DNA from: Dyadobacter endophyticus
GTDB lineage: Bacteria; Bacteroidota; Bacteroidia; Cytophagales; Spirosomataceae
Assembly (NCBI RefSeq): GCF_014641595.1
Contig: NZ_BMIA01000002.1
Span: 248,001 to 312,000, forward strand
Direction of reading: 5' to 3'
Length of the DNA stretch: 64,000 bases
Positions within the stretch are counted from its first letter, which is position 1; every line of letters starts with the position of its first letter. Below the pieces are notes generated by a model, which worked only from the letters and a program-made list of their open reading frames with translations, had not been told where the DNA came from and did no database searches. The translations under genes and the position numbers were made by a program. This document shows, in pieces, positions 18,741 to 28,458 of this stretch.

Positions 18741-19070
18741 TTATAAAACAGGGCTTAATCAGTTCCAATATATAATCTGTTTCGGTATAACAAATTGAGT
18801 GCCAAAAAAGTGAATAAGCCCAAAACCAGTAGGATCAGTCATTTAACAAACAAGACCGAACCGTAATCGTCCGAATTTGGACAATCAGTGTTCAGCCCTG
18901 GACAGCGGATGAAAATAGAAGACATGATCACCTTTGAAAGCTCATTGAAGTTTGTTGCATTCAAGAAATTGCCCCTGCTAGGCATCATCTCGTAATAATT
19001 GTTGTATGTTGATAGTAAAAACAATCCTTTTCACGGCAGAGCAATGTCGAAATCAAGTCTGAGAAATTCC

Positions 19071-19209
19071 TCGTTCTGGGATACCTTTTATAAGTCCAAA
19101 CAACAGAACTTAAATCACTGATAGACAGAAATCAATCAACAAATTGCATCCCACCCCTGTTGACATCTTAGGACAATCCGTAAAATATCACAGGCTTGCC
19201 AATTCCGAC
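19071..19209 (+). repeat. ~140-bp direct repeat, left copy
   Basis: This stretch is nearly identical to 23696-23835 in the same orientation, with about ten differences including one-base indels. Shared blocks include GGGATACCTTTTATAAGTCC and GGACAATCCGTAAAATATCA. The copies flank three genes (ABM, VOC, UvrA-like). No terminal inverted repeats or transposase are seen. Confidence 0.9.
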
Positions 19210-19218
19210 AATCTTTGC

Positions 19219-19246
19219 AAATCAACAAGCAACCGGTTCGACATTT
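19219..19246 (+). repeat. Short direct repeat, copy 1
   Basis: AAGCAACCGGTTCGACATTT lies here and again at 20691-20710, with similar flanking bases. It follows the left ~140-bp repeat and is absent after the right copy, so the left element may be longer. Confidence 0.75.
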
Positions 19247-19263
19247 GTTCCGTTGCGGGAACC

Positions 19264-19298
19264 AAAGCTCCTCAGCTTGCGCTAAGGAGCTTTTTTTG
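19264..19298 (+). terminator. Rho-independent terminator-like hairpin
   Basis: A 13-bp stem (19264-19276 with 19281-19293, one mismatch), TTGC loop and seven or more T. The shape matches tRNA terminators elsewhere in the window, yet no intact RNA gene precedes it. It may be the end of a lost or unrecognised transcript. Confidence 0.75.
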
Positions 19299-19653
19299 TG
19301 TTTGGGAGTAAAAAAAAACAATTTTAACTCGATTTCGTATTATTCTATCGACATTTGGGTTGGCTAAGAGCCTAATATTACCTGTGTATTGGCTTCCTAA
19401 CATTTGGCTTAACTCGGGCATGCCAGTGTAAAAAACCTTTGATGTTAGTAGTTTGGAAAGCTGTGCCAAGTTATTCACTGCGTTAATTCTCACAAAACCC
19501 TCCCATCTAAGACAAAGGCAGAAGTACCGCACCGGATATTTTTGCTTCCGAACGAATACCAGCAGTATAATCTCAAAGATTAACGCTTGACTTTAACACC
19601 ATCCCATCACAAGGATGTATTAACTTCATTTCATTTAAACTAATCAAACAGTT

Positions 19654-19947
19654 ATGGTAAAATTGGCAATTCTGGCAAGGCTTGAAGCTAAGCCAGGTAA
19701 AGAACAAGACGTCGCGGACTTTCTCAAAGGTGCCTTGCCTTTGGCGATGGAGGAAGCAGGTACCATCAACTGGTTTGCCCTGCAAATAGGTCCTTCCACA
19801 TTCGGAATTTTCGATACATTCGAAACTCAGGAAGGCAGGGCGGCACATTTGGGAGGCGAGATCGCCAAAGCATTGATGGCAAATGCGCCGGACCTGCTTG
19901 CAGTTGATCCGGTCCTTGAAATGGTCGACTTACTGGCAGTCAAGTAG
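19654..19947 (+). CDS. ABM-domain protein (putative quinol monooxygenase)
   Basis: A 97-residue single-domain protein of the dimeric alpha/beta-barrel superfamily (antibiotic biosynthesis monooxygenase domain). Typical features are LARLEAKPGKEQDVADFL, NWFALQIGPSTFGIFDTFETQEGRAAHL and the final strand. Such proteins oxidise aromatic or quinone-like compounds or act as small stress proteins; no cofactor is needed in the best-known members. It is the first gene inside the repeat-bracketed region and is followed by the VOC gene on the same strand after 101 bases. Confidence 0.85.
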   Translation: MVKLAILARLEAKPGKEQDVADFLKGALPLAMEEAGTINWFALQIGPSTFGIFDTFETQEGRAAHLGGEIAKALMANAPDLLAVDPVLEMVDLLAVK

Positions 19948-20048
19948 ACATTGAGTACTACTACCCTTCATAATAATTGTGTTTAGGCTCTTCATCGAAA
20001 ATCTAGACGCGGCAGTGATCCTATTTTTAAAATAAATAATTTGTAAGC

Positions 20049-20561
20049 ATGTCCACTTTCAAGAATCTGTTAATCCTTGCTACACTCCTCTTTGGCGGTC
20101 TCGTTCACGCACAATCCAATTTTACAAGTAAATCCATCGGAGTCGGCGTAGTGGTAGCAGACATGCAACGTTCGTTGGATTTCTATATAAAAGGGATCGG
20201 CATGGTCAAAACCGGTAATTTCACAATCAATGCAGAATTCGGTAAACGAGGCGGTTTAACAGGTAGTGAAGCGGTCGACGTAAACATTCTTAAACTTGAA
20301 AACAACCCCGAAAGCACCGATTGGAAACTGATGAGTTTTGGCAAAAAGGCAGGTCATCCAAAGCCAAAATTCATTCAGGACGATACTGGTCTGCAGTATA
20401 TCACCATTCAGGTCAAATCCTTACAGCCCATCATTGACAGGCTAAAGGAGCAAAACGTGACTTTCCTGGGCAACACACCTACGCCTCTGACAAAAGATTC
20501 ACACTTCGTACTGGTCCAGGATCCGGACGGAACATTTGTGGAGCTGATCGGGCCCATGTAA
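20049..20561 (+). CDS. Exported VOC-family (glyoxalase/dioxygenase fold) protein
   Basis: A 170-residue protein with a signal peptide (MSTFKNLLILATLLFGGLVHAQ) and one full VOC domain: SIGVGVVVADMQRSLDFYI at the start, YITIQVKSLQPIIDRLKEQNVTF in the middle and VLVQDPDGTFVELIGPM at the end. VOC proteins bind a metal and either isomerise, cleave or sequester small molecules. Export makes a sequestering or periplasmic detoxifying role possible. The substrate cannot be named. Confidence 0.85.
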   Translation: MSTFKNLLILATLLFGGLVHAQSNFTSKSIGVGVVVADMQRSLDFYIKGIGMVKTGNFTINAEFGKRGGLTGSEAVDVNILKLENNPESTDWKLMSFGKKAGHPKPKFIQDDTGLQYITIQVKSLQPIIDRLKEQNVTFLGNTPTPLTKDSHFVLVQDPDGTFVELIGPM

Positions 20562-20690
20562 TCGTGAAGTTTTTCACGAAACGAACCCAAAAACTTTCAT
20601 CCCTAATTCAGAAACAGCCCTTGGTTTTTACCGAAATGATTATTAATCAATGGTAAAAGAGGTTAGTTTCGATATTGATTTTAAATCATC

Positions 20691-20710
20691 AAGCAACCGG
20701 TTCGACATTT
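20691..20710 (+). repeat. Short direct repeat, copy 2
   Basis: AAGCAACCGGTTCGACATTT, identical to the sequence around 19227-19246. It sits between the convergent ends of the VOC and UvrA-like genes. Confidence 0.75.
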
Positions 20711-20738
20711 CTTTGATCTTTTAAATGGCGTTTTCTCA

Positions 20739-23255
20739 TTAAAATGACCTGCCAAGATATTTTCCCGTTTGACTTGCTGGTTCACCGGCAACAGTTGCTG
20801 CCGGACCGCTTACAACGATTTGCCCACCTTCATCTCCGGCACCTGGTCCAACGTCGATCACCCAATCGCTGTTTGCGACAACGTGCATATCGTGTTCGAT
20901 TACAATGACCGTATTTCCCTGATCAACCAACTTATTGAGCTGGACAAGTAAATTGTCCACATCGGAAGGATGCAGTCCTGTTGTGGGCTCATCAAGAATA
21001 TATAACGTATTGCCATTCTGAGCCCGTTGCAACTCGGTGGCCAGCTTTATTCGCTGCGCCTCACCTCCTGAAAGTTCAGTAGCCGGTTGACCAAGACGCA
21101 AATATCCCAGACCAACCTGACGGACGACATCCAGCGCCCGGTTGATTTGAGGTTCAGACTCAAAAAAGTCAAATGCTTCATCCACCGTCAGGGCAAGTAC
21201 CTGGGCAATATTTTTGTCGTGATATGTAATTTCCAGCGTCTTTTCATTGTAACGACTCCCATGACAGGTCGGGCAGGGTGTATAAACGCTTGGAAGAAAC
21301 AAAAGCTCAACCATTACAAAGCCTTCGCCTTCGCAGTTCGGACAGCGTCCCTTTGCGACATTGAAAGAAAAACGACCTGCGTCGTACTTCCTTCCCTTTG
21401 CCATTTTGGTATTTGCAAACAATTTACGGACATAGTCAAACAGGCCTGTGTAGGTTGCCAGGTTTGACCGAGGCGTTCGTCCGATCGGTTTCTGATCGAC
21501 TGGTATTAACCTGCGGATATGACTCATTCCTTCCAGGATATAGCCCGTCGTTGTTTTTGGGCTTTCTGTCTGAAGAAGATTATCATCCTGATCCTCTGTG
21601 CCAGGTATTTGTTGTCCTAATTTCTCCAAAACAAGCGCTACAAGCGCCTGACTGATCAAACTACTTTTCCCCGAACCCGATATGCCGGTGACACTGGTCA
21701 ATACGCCCAATGGAAAGTCGGCATCAACGTGCTTTAAATTATTTCGGCTTACGTCCCTTAGCCGCAGCCATCCTTTCGCCTGTCTTTCAGACCTTTGGCT
21801 CCGATCCATATTAAACAGATATCGCCTTGTAACGGATCTGTCTATTTTTTCCAATCCCTGCAAGGGGCCACTGTAAAGTATTTCACCCCCCTTTTCACCC
21901 GCGCCCGGTCCTACATCGACAATCCAGTCCGCATGGCGTATGATTTCGACCTCATGTTCGACAACAAAAAGCGAATTTCCAGCTGCTTTTAACCGGCCCA
22001 GTGCCCGGAGCAATGATTGCGTATCTGCCGGATGAAGACCTGCCGATGGTTCGTCGAGCACATAGACGACGCCAAAAAGATTGGAATGTATCTGAGTCCC
22101 CAGCCGCAGGCGTTGCAATTCTCCCGGCGAAAGTGTGGGGGTACTCCTTTCAAGGGTCAGATACCCAAGCCCCAGATCGATAAGTACATCCAGGCGGGAT
22201 AAAAGATCATGACCTATGCGTTGAAGCACCAATGCCTTTTCCGGATGTTTCTGGTCTAAGCTATCATTTTTGGTGTTTAGGCATGAAGATATAATATCAC
22301 GTAAACTCTTGATATTTAGTTGATAAAATTCCGCAATATCCATCCCGGCAAATTTTACAGATAAAGGCTCAGGACGCAGGCGCTTTCCATGGCAGACGGG
22401 ACATTGCGCGCTCAGCATAAATTTTGACACGCGCTTTTTCATTGCCTGGCTCTGCGAATTCGCGAATGTTTGCATCACATACCTTTTAACGCCGGTGAAG
22501 GTGCCCATATAGCTAGGTTCCATTTTTCGCGCCAGGGCTTGTTGGACTTGTGCCATAGTAAGTCCGGAATAAACCGGAACAACCGGCTGCTCCTCCGTAA
22601 ACAAGATCCAATCCCTGTCTTTCTGCGGCAGATCACGCCAGGGTATGTCCACGTTGTAACCAAGTGTCATCAATATTTCCCGCAGGTTCTGCCCCTGCCA
22701 GGCGGTGGGCCAGGCTGCGATGGCTTTCTCCCTGATCGAGCGTGAATCATCGGGCACCATCGAATGCTCTGTCACTTCATAGACAACCCCCAGGCCGTGG
22801 CATTCCGGACAGGCGCCTTCCGGGGTATTTGGTGAAAACGATTCTGCATATACGATCGACTGACCCGCAGGATAGTCTCCCGCCCTCGAATACAGCATCC
22901 TGATCAGATTTGAAATCGTTGTGACGCTGCCCACTGAAGAGCGCGTGCTTGTGGCTCCCCGCTGCTGCTGCAGAGCGATAGCCGGAGGAAGACCATCTAT
23001 ACTGTCGACCTGAGGAATAGACATTTGATTAAAAAGCCGTCTTGCGTACGGAGAGACTGACTCCAGGTAACGACGTTGCGCTTCGGCATACAACGTCCCG
23101 AAAGCAAGTGATGATTTACCAGAACCCGAGACACCGGTAAATACTACCAGTGCACCTCTGGGAACTTCCAGATCGACATTCTTAAGATTATTCTCTTTGG
23201 CTCCTCGTACTTTAACGAAGTCAGAAGCAGGTAGCGATGGTGATTCTTTTGACAT
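20739..23255 (-). CDS. UvrA-like ABC ATPase (short UvrA2/DrrC type)
   Basis: An 838-residue relative of excinuclease subunit A with both ABC cassettes: Walker [14 protein letters not shown] and [11 protein letters not shown], signatures [13 protein letters not shown] and [13 protein letters not shown], and Cys-rich zinc modules ([34 protein letters not shown]). Housekeeping UvrA has about 940-960 residues; the missing part fits loss of the UvrB-interaction region, as in UvrA2 proteins. Those occur with antibiotic clusters (DrrC) and are linked to tolerance of DNA-intercalating drugs. The ATG at 23255 begins where homology starts; the ORF is open to 23306. It is transcribed against its neighbours inside the ~140-bp repeats. 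Confidence 0.88.
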   Translation of the reverse strand: MSKESPSLPASDFVKVRGAKENNLKNVDLEVPRGALVVFTGVSGSGKSSLAFGTLYAEAQRRYLESVSPYARRLFNQMSIPQVDSIDGLPPAIALQQQRGATSTRSSVGSVTTISNLIRMLYSRAGDYPAGQSIVYAESFSPNTPEGACPECHGLGVVYEVTEHSMVPDDSRSIREKAIAAWPTAWQGQNLREILMTLGYNVDIPWRDLPQKDRDWILFTEEQPVVPVYSGLTMAQVQQALARKMEPSYMGTFTGVKRYVMQTFANSQSQAMKKRVSKFMLSAQCPVCHGKRLRPEPLSVKFAGMDIAEFYQLNIKSLRDIISSCLNTKNDSLDQKHPEKALVLQRIGHDLLSRLDVLIDLGLGYLTLERSTPTLSPGELQRLRLGTQIHSNLFGVVYVLDEPSAGLHPADTQSLLRALGRLKAAGNSLFVVEHEVEIIRHADWIVDVGPGAGEKGGEILYSGPLQGLEKIDRSVTRRYLFNMDRSQRSERQAKGWLRLRDVSRNNLKHVDADFPLGVLTSVTGISGSGKSSLISQALVALVLEKLGQQIPGTEDQDDNLLQTESPKTTTGYILEGMSHIRRLIPVDQKPIGRTPRSNLATYTGLFDYVRKLFANTKMAKGRKYDAGRFSFNVAKGRCPNCEGEGFVMVELLFLPSVYTPCPTCHGSRYNEKTLEITYHDKNIAQVLALTVDEAFDFFESEPQINRALDVVRQVGLGYLRLGQPATELSGGEAQRIKLATELQRAQNGNTLYILDEPTTGLHPSDVDNLLVQLNKLVDQGNTVIVIEHDMHVVANSDWVIDVGPGAGDEGGQIVVSGPAATVAGEPASQTGKYLGRSF

Positions 23256-23370
23256 TAGATCTGGGATAAAAATTGACCATAAAAAATAGTCCCAGAGCTT
23301 TGGCAATAGTTTTCTGGAAGTTCGTGTTAAGCAAATCTCGTAACTTTATTTGATCCCTCGCAATCAAATC

Positions 23371-23595
23371 TTAAAGTCGTGAAGGTTGTGCGCAAATTGA
23401 AGAATGTGAAAGACCTGAAAAATTTAACATAAAAGGGAGAACGAAGAATAGGAATGAGAACCAACTTAAATTGAAAACGGTCACAATGGTTATTAGAATC
23501 ATACCATTCACCGAGATTGCCCAACGCAATACTTGATAACCGCGAATATCTACCCTACTAACTTCAAATCTCCCGGTACCATTTTCTTCCGCCAT
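23371..23595 (-). CDS. Small hypothetical membrane protein
   Basis: A 74-codon ORF. Residues 20-60 are strongly hydrophobic and could form one or two membrane helices (WAISVNGMILITIVTVFNL, then SFLFFVLPFMLNF). I do not recognise a family. It lies upstream of the UvrA-like gene on the same strand and next to the right ~140-bp repeat; chance or a gene remnant is possible. Confidence 0.25.
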   Translation of the reverse strand: MAEENGTGRFEVSRVDIRGYQVLRWAISVNGMILITIVTVFNLSWFSFLFFVLPFMLNFSGLSHSSICAQPSRL

Positions 23596-23695
23596 ATCTT
23601 ACTTCATGCCAAAATTTTCCGCTCAGGTATTGGGTAATCCTGACCAAACCCCTGGCGTTGCACTCCCCAAGGTAAAGAGATTCCAAGGAATCGGC

Positions 23696-23835
23696 TCGTT
23701 TTGGGATACCTTTTATAAGTCCAAACAACGGAACTTAAATCACTGATAGACAGAAATCAATCACCAAAATTGCCTCCTACCCCTGTTGACATCCTAGGAC
23801 AATCCGTAAAATATCATAGGCTTGCCAATTCCGAC
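23696..23835 (+). repeat. ~140-bp direct repeat, right copy
   Basis: Partner of 19071-19209 in the same orientation. The identity begins at TCGTT before GGGATACC and stops after TTCCGAC. The TetR gene starts about 105 bases further on. Confidence 0.9.
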
Positions 23836-23896
23836 CGGCACCGGTTAGCATTAAAATTTAATGGTGGAAAAAAAAACAGAAGTTTTGTTAGAAAAA

Positions 23897-23912
23897 TAAA
23901 CTATTTGGTATA
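23897..23912 (-). promoter_or_regulatory. Putative TetR operator at the tetR promoter
   Basis: On the minus strand the 16-mer TATACCAAATAGTTTA is an imperfect inverted repeat. A close relative, TAGACCAAAAAGTATA, stands before the downstream SDR gene, and similar sites flank the second TetR gene (43255, 43907). It abuts a TATTTTTG -7 element at 23911-23918, so binding would block transcription. Confidence 0.55.
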
Positions 23913-23941
23913 TTTTTGTCAAAATAAATTCTTGCCAAGAC

Positions 23942-24532
23942 ATGCTTAGCAAAGCGGAAAGGACCAAACAATTCATATTAGAAACAGCAGCACCCCTTTA
24001 CAATGAAAAAGGCATATCAGGTGTAAATATAGATGACGTGCTGGCAGCGACCCGGTTGACGAAGGGTTGTCTATACGGGCATTTTGAAAACAAGGAAGAC
24101 CTTTCCGGACAAGTAGTTGATCTGTTATTGAAGAAAATATCTGACAAAATCCACTTGGCAGTAGCGGAAAAGAAAACGTCAAAAGGAAAAATTTTCGCGT
24201 TTCTGGACTTCTACAAAGACCCAATAGACACCTATATATCAGGCGGTTGCCCAATTTTCAATACTGCGGTGGATGCAGACGACAATTACCCGCTTATCAA
24301 AAAGAAGATAGCTGGCGTGTTCCGGGCTGGCCAGCAGGATCTTATAAATGTACTTACCGAAGGAATCAGTAACGGAGAATTCTCTTCGAATCTCGATGCC
24401 CCGGTGTTTGCTTTTAAATTAATGGCATCCATAGAAGGTGGTATCGTTATGTGCAGAACGATGGATACTGCAAAGCCGATGCAGTCACTAATTAAAAGCC
24501 TGAAGGCCGAACTGGAACAATACGAAATCTAA
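23942..24532 (+). CDS. TetR/AcrR-family transcriptional regulator
   Basis: A 196-residue repressor. The N-terminal helix-turn-helix reads ISGVNIDDVLAATRLTKGCLYGHFENKEDL, and the C-terminal ligand domain has CPIFNTAVDADD, resembling the YxaF/LmrA-like TetR_C class. It is followed by the SDR and oxidoreductase genes, which are likely targets. Shared 16-bp operator-like sequences at its own promoter and at the SDR promoter support this. Confidence 0.9.
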   Translation: MLSKAERTKQFILETAAPLYNEKGISGVNIDDVLAATRLTKGCLYGHFENKEDLSGQVVDLLLKKISDKIHLAVAEKKTSKGKIFAFLDFYKDPIDTYISGGCPIFNTAVDADDNYPLIKKKIAGVFRAGQQDLINVLTEGISNGEFSSNLDAPVFAFKLMASIEGGIVMCRTMDTAKPMQSLIKSLKAELEQYEI

Positions 24533-24549
24533 TTTTTTTTGATATAAAA

Positions 24550-24565
24550 TAGACCAAAAAGTATA
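24550..24565 (+). promoter_or_regulatory. Putative TetR operator upstream of the SDR gene
   Basis: TAGACCAAAAAGTATA matches 13 of 16 positions of the site at 23897-23912 (minus strand). It overlaps a TATATTTA sequence that may be the -7 element of the SDR gene. Confidence 0.55.
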
Positions 24566-24632
24566 TTTATGCCGAGCATTAGATGAGAAATTCGTTAGCA
24601 GCTCGCACCCACAATCTCAAACTTTTAGTACT

Positions 24633-25400
24633 ATGAATCTGAACAACAAAACAATCCTGATAACCGGCGGTGCATCAGGTATAGGTCTGGAAGCGGCAAA
24701 GCAGTTTTTGGACCTCGGGGCCAGGGTGATTATTACGGGCAGAAGCCAGCAGAAACTGGATACAGCAAAAAAATTGTATCCGAAACTAATTGCCATCCGA
24801 AGCGATGTGGGCAATGCCGCAGATTCCGCACTTCTCCTCGACAGGGTTAAAGAGCTGGGTGGTATTGATATCCTCTACAATAATGCAGCTGTCCTTGTCC
24901 CACCCTCAAATCTGGGGATCGCAAACGACAAGCATGCAGAAGGTGCAGCCTACGAAATGGAAGTTAATTACCTGGGTGTCATAAGGCTGAATAATCTCTT
25001 TATAGATATGCTGCAATCGAGAAAAGAAGCTGCGATTATAAATACAACATCGATATTGAGCGAAGCACCTTCCTTAATTGAGGCGACTTATTCGTCGTCC
25101 AAAACTGCGCTGGCCTTTTACACGACATCGCTTCGCGAGCACTTGAAGATTATCGGGAGCAACATAAAAATATTTGAACTTATCCCGCCGCTAGTCGCAA
25201 CGGAAATGACAGCGGACAGAAACGACAAAAAAATATCTGCGGAAGAAATGGTCAAAGGCCTCATCGAAGGTTTACGAAAAGAGCACCGAACCATCCGCGT
25301 GGGCGACGCAAAAATCTTCAATCTAGTTAACAGGCTCTTCCCGAAAATTGGTTTTGGGATACTTAATCCGAAGAAAAGCCATCAGCTTTTGAGAAATTAA
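24633..25400 (+). CDS. Short-chain dehydrogenase/reductase (DltE-like)
   Basis: A 255-residue cytoplasmic SDR. The cofactor loop is TGGASGIG (11-18); NNAA follows the fourth strand; the active site is Tyr153 and Lys157 in YSSSK with Ser upstream in NTTSILSEAP. The C-terminus resembles the DltE/YdfG-like group. The NAD(P)-dependent oxidoreduction substrate is unknown. It lies between the TetR gene and a quinone-reductase-like gene, a common arrangement for inducible handling of reactive carbonyls or quinones. Confidence 0.88.
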   Translation: MNLNNKTILITGGASGIGLEAAKQFLDLGARVIITGRSQQKLDTAKKLYPKLIAIRSDVGNAADSALLLDRVKELGGIDILYNNAAVLVPPSNLGIANDKHAEGAAYEMEVNYLGVIRLNNLFIDMLQSRKEAAIINTTSILSEAPSLIEATYSSSKTALAFYTTSLREHLKIIGSNIKIFELIPPLVATEMTADRNDKKISAEEMVKGLIEGLRKEHRTIRVGDAKIFNLVNRLFPKIGFGILNPKKSHQLLRN

Positions 25401-25446
25401 AGGTCTTACGTAAGACGATTCAAAGAACTCAGTCTCCTGAAAAAAC

Positions 25447-26448
25447 ATGAAAGCATTTCAAATCAAAAAATACGATAAAAAAGCAGCGCTTCTACTTGCG
25501 GAGGTACCCAGGCCATCTGTGAAAGACAATGAAGTTTTGGTAGAGGTACACGCCAGTGGCTTGAACCTTCTGGACTCGAAGATCAAGTCAGGTGAGCTTA
25601 AAACGATACTACCTTACCAGTTTCCATTAATCCTTGGGCATGATGCCGCCGGGACGGTGATCCAGGTTGGTAAAAATGTAAAACACTTCAAAGTCGGTGA
25701 CCCCGTTTATGCACGTCCGGCCGATTTTTACATCGGAACATTTGCCGAATACATTGCCATCAATGAAAACGACCTGGCTTTAAAACCAAAGAACATTTCA
25801 ATGGAAGAAGCGGCATCTATCCCACTCGTCGCTTTAACCGCCTGGCAGGCACTGGTTGAAATCGGCAATGTACAGAAAGGTCAGAAAGTCTTTATCCAGG
25901 CAGGATCCGGAGGTGTCGGCACGATTGCTATTCAGCTGGCTAAATACCTGGGAGCAACTGTGGCGACAACAGCCAGTGAAAAAAGCTTTGACATACTAAA
26001 AAGTCTTGGTGCGGATGTACTGATCGATTATAAGAAACAGGATTTTGAAAATGTATTGCAAGATTATGATCTTGTGCTTAACAGCCAGGACACGGCTACA
26101 CTTAAAAAATCGCTCCATGTACTCAAACCGGGAGGCAAGCTAATTTCAATATCCGGGCCGCCAACACCTGATTTTGCAAGAGCGATCGGTGCTCCCTGGT
26201 ACATAAAAATGATTCTCTCCCTAACCAGTTCAAGCGTACGGAAAAAAGCGGAAAAACTCGGTGTACAGTATTCGTTCTTGTTCATGAGCGCAAATGGTAA
26301 ACAGCTGCACGAGATAACAAAACTGATCGAATCGGGAGATATCAAACCTGTTGTGGACAAGGTCTTTCCGTTCGCCCAAACCAATGAGGCACTTTCCTAT
26401 GTAGAGAGCGGACGGGCGAAAGGGAAAATTGTGGTTAAGGTCAGGTAG
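25447..26448 (+). CDS. NAD(P)-dependent quinone oxidoreductase / zinc-free MDR enzyme
   Basis: A 333-residue medium-chain dehydrogenase/reductase. The GroES-like half includes LVEVHASGLNLLDSKIKSG and GHDAAGTVIQVGKNVKHFKVGDPVYARP; the nucleotide-binding loop is QAGSGGVGTIAIQLAKYLGA. The Cys cluster of the structural zinc site is absent, so it belongs with QOR/zeta-crystallin or enoyl-reductase-like enzymes. It is separated from the SDR gene by 46 bases and is probably co-transcribed under TetR control. Confidence 0.88.
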   Translation: MKAFQIKKYDKKAALLLAEVPRPSVKDNEVLVEVHASGLNLLDSKIKSGELKTILPYQFPLILGHDAAGTVIQVGKNVKHFKVGDPVYARPADFYIGTFAEYIAINENDLALKPKNISMEEAASIPLVALTAWQALVEIGNVQKGQKVFIQAGSGGVGTIAIQLAKYLGATVATTASEKSFDILKSLGADVLIDYKKQDFENVLQDYDLVLNSQDTATLKKSLHVLKPGGKLISISGPPTPDFARAIGAPWYIKMILSLTSSSVRKKAEKLGVQYSFLFMSANGKQLHEITKLIESGDIKPVVDKVFPFAQTNEALSYVESGRAKGKIVVKVR

Positions 26449-26537
26449 AGGCGTGGCGATACCGCGCGGAACGTTACCCAGGCCTGCTCAACCGAAATGG
26501 TGTCATTGAAAGATAAGGTATATGTTTCCCGGCATCT

Positions 26538-26765
26538 TCACACTCCCAATCCGTATGAATTCAAAATCCATTTCAAAACCTTATCCCGCTCCTTCTCGGT
26601 TTCGAACCGCCACCGGCCTATCTCGACCAGTCCTCCCGCGCTTGCATTCGTTGGCAAGCGCTCGAAGATAATTTCAAAGCCGCTTGCATTGTCTTTGTTG
26701 ATACTATCGATAAAATCCAGGTTGATCGCGCGCTGCTGTTTTTCGTTGTGTATGAAGGTTGGCAT
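26538..26765 (-). CDS. Small hypothetical protein
   Basis: A 75-residue protein starting MPTFIHNEKQQRAINLDFIDSINKD. The ORF is open further upstream, but the preceding residues look non-coding. The polypeptide is polar, with FEIIFERL and GRWRFETEKERDKVLKWIL suggesting a small alpha/beta domain. I do not recognise the family. It stands alone between the oxidoreductase and the next hypothetical gene. Confidence 0.5.
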   Translation of the reverse strand: MPTFIHNEKQQRAINLDFIDSINKDNASGFEIIFERLPTNASAGGLVEIGRWRFETEKERDKVLKWILNSYGLGV

Positions 26766-27147
26766 AGCTGAATAGTTTGAGTTTGTAATAGTTACCCAAC
26801 ATACCCCAATCCCCACATACATCCAAGCGATTGTCATGGAAGGAAGTTTATCCGGGATGAACCGTTCAAATCCATGATGGTATTAACCCAAAAAATTCAC
26901 CAGTACCAACGGCGATTCCTGGTATTTAATTCGACCCGGCTGTTATCGGTCAACATCGCAACGCCGTTTTTCACCGGTTTATGCTAAAAACCCTGGCCGC
27001 GGCACAAGCTGGAGCCGGGTCGGTATCCGTAAAGTTGAGTAGCTGTTTCACTGCGTACACCCGGATGCAAGATAATAAGTGCGCTGCCTATGGGAGGTAT
27101 TGCTGGAAGAGCAATGCCGTGCGACGGATCGCACGGCGCCCGGTACT
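26766..27147. other. Intergenic stretch without a recognisable gene
   Basis: About 380 bases. Only short overlapping ORFs without features are present. A small inverted repeat GTGCGAcggaTCGCAC lies near 27118 and might be the end of a transcript. Confidence 0.5.
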
Positions 27148-27756
27148 TCACTTTAACAGCCCTTCGACCAGCGCTTGCCATTGAATTTTGGAAAACACTT
27201 TTTCACCAAACAGCCCTGTGATGGCATTTCTAACCTTGTCGATCAACGAGTCTGATTCGGTGTTAGGATTGATATTGCGGTCGTAAATGGCCGCTGTTAC
27301 GAGCGTGTCCTCCCGTGTAATAGTGAATGTGCTGGTCGAATTTTCGTCGTAGAAATGGGTAGGCTTATCCTCCCCCGACCCCGGCGCTGCAATCGGGCGT
27401 ACCCGCAGCGCTGTGCTTTGTGCCTCTGTGGAATTAACCCTTTTGATTTCCTCAATTTTCACCCAGTCGTACCCCTCGCCCGATTTTGAGCCAGGACCGG
27501 GGATATCGATTTTAATCAGTAATCCCTGCTGCGCCATACCGTCGACAGGGTTCCCGGCAGAATCGGCCAAGATGAAGCGGGCAAGCGCCTCTCCGGCCTC
27601 GTCATGCCATTGATTGACGTTGAGCAACCTTCCTTCGGCTTGAAAAAAGAAGGCCTTCGCTGTGGTAATATCATCAAAATCGCGGCTTCCCTCGGCTGTT
27701 ACCGATTCGCCGTGATGCTGTCCGGGTACAGTGCCCGTATAAGTTTTGTCCTCCAT
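27148..27756 (-). CDS. Hypothetical protein
   Basis: A 202-residue, acidic, soluble protein without signal peptide or membrane helix. The start MEDKTYTGTVPGQHHGESVTAEGSRDF is repeat-poor and rich in Gly/Thr; the middle has QGLLIKIDIPGPGSKSGEGYDWVKIEEI, and the C-terminus forms amphipathic helices (SLIDKVRNAITGLFGEKVF). I do not know its function. Codon use resembles neighbouring real genes and the frame is long, so it is probably expressed. It may belong to the stress-related genes to the right. Confidence 0.65.
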   Translation of the reverse strand: MEDKTYTGTVPGQHHGESVTAEGSRDFDDITTAKAFFFQAEGRLLNVNQWHDEAGEALARFILADSAGNPVDGMAQQGLLIKIDIPGPGSKSGEGYDWVKIEEIKRVNSTEAQSTALRVRPIAAPGSGEDKPTHFYDENSTSTFTITREDTLVTAAIYDRNINPNTESDSLIDKVRNAITGLFGEKVFSKIQWQALVEGLLK

Positions 27757-28020
27757 GATTGTGTACGGTTAAAGTCGATTGGCATTGAAATTTAAAAGAC
27801 GTAACAACAGCCAGGCAGCGTCGCCATTCGAAAACATGCGCGTCAAAATAAATAAACATGCCAGACCAAATCTGCCGCGAAACTTTAACCGAGCGCATTT
27901 GTGGAAAAACCTCAACTAGGCGCGTGTTTTGATGCTGGTTCGGTTTTTTCGTGTCAATAGCTCATCACAAGCAGCCTGCAAGGCTGCTGATGTATTTCTT
28001 CATCCAAACCATAAACATCT

Positions 28021-28458
28021 ATGAAACCAGAGATCAGAAACATGCTGGGAGGGATCACAGGGGCTGTCGTGCTTAACCTGGTCCATGAAGTGGCCAAACG
28101 CGTTTCCCATAAAGCCCCGCGGGTTGACCTGCTCGGGGAAGAGGCCGTTACTAAAACCGTCGAGGCGATGGGCCTGGAAGCCCCCACCGGCGAGGTCCTG
28201 ACCGCCTCCACATTTGTGGCCGACCTTGCCAGTAATGCGGGTTATTATGCCATGATCGGTAAAGGTGATGACGACACCATCCTGCTCCGCGGCGCTGGGT
28301 ATGGCCTTATTGCCGGATTGGGCGCAATAGGGCTCGCCAAGCCGCTGGGTCTCAATGAAAGCACGGTCGCCAGAACCGGTGAAACCAAGTTGCTCACAGT
28401 AACCTTCTATCTGCTGGGCGGGCTGGCGGCGGCGCTGGCGATGAAGAGCCTTCGGTAA
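28021..28458 (+). CDS. Hypothetical membrane protein
   Basis: A 145-residue protein with hydrophobic, Gly/Ala-rich segments at about 8-25 (MLGGITGAVVLNLVHEVA), 92-112 (GAGYGLIAGLGAIGLAKPLG) and 123-142 (TVTFYLLGGLAAALAMKSL), so two or three membrane passages are likely. The family is not known to me. It stands alone, upstream of a decayed hydrolase gene on the other strand. Confidence 0.65.
   Translation: MKPEIRNMLGGITGAVVLNLVHEVAKRVSHKAPRVDLLGEEAVTKTVEAMGLEAPTGEVLTASTFVADLASNAGYYAMIGKGDDDTILLRGAGYGLIAGLGAIGLAKPLGLNESTVARTGETKLLTVTFYLLGGLAAALAMKSLR

Larger units (their letters stand above)
18741..19653. other. Non-coding stretch at the left edge of the accessory region
   Basis: About 900 AT-rich bases without a convincing gene; short ORFs of 60-86 codons on the minus strand have no recognisable features. 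It holds the left copy of a ~140-bp repeat (19071-19209), a 28-base sequence repeated near 20684, and a strong hairpin at 19264-19298. Confidence 0.7.
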
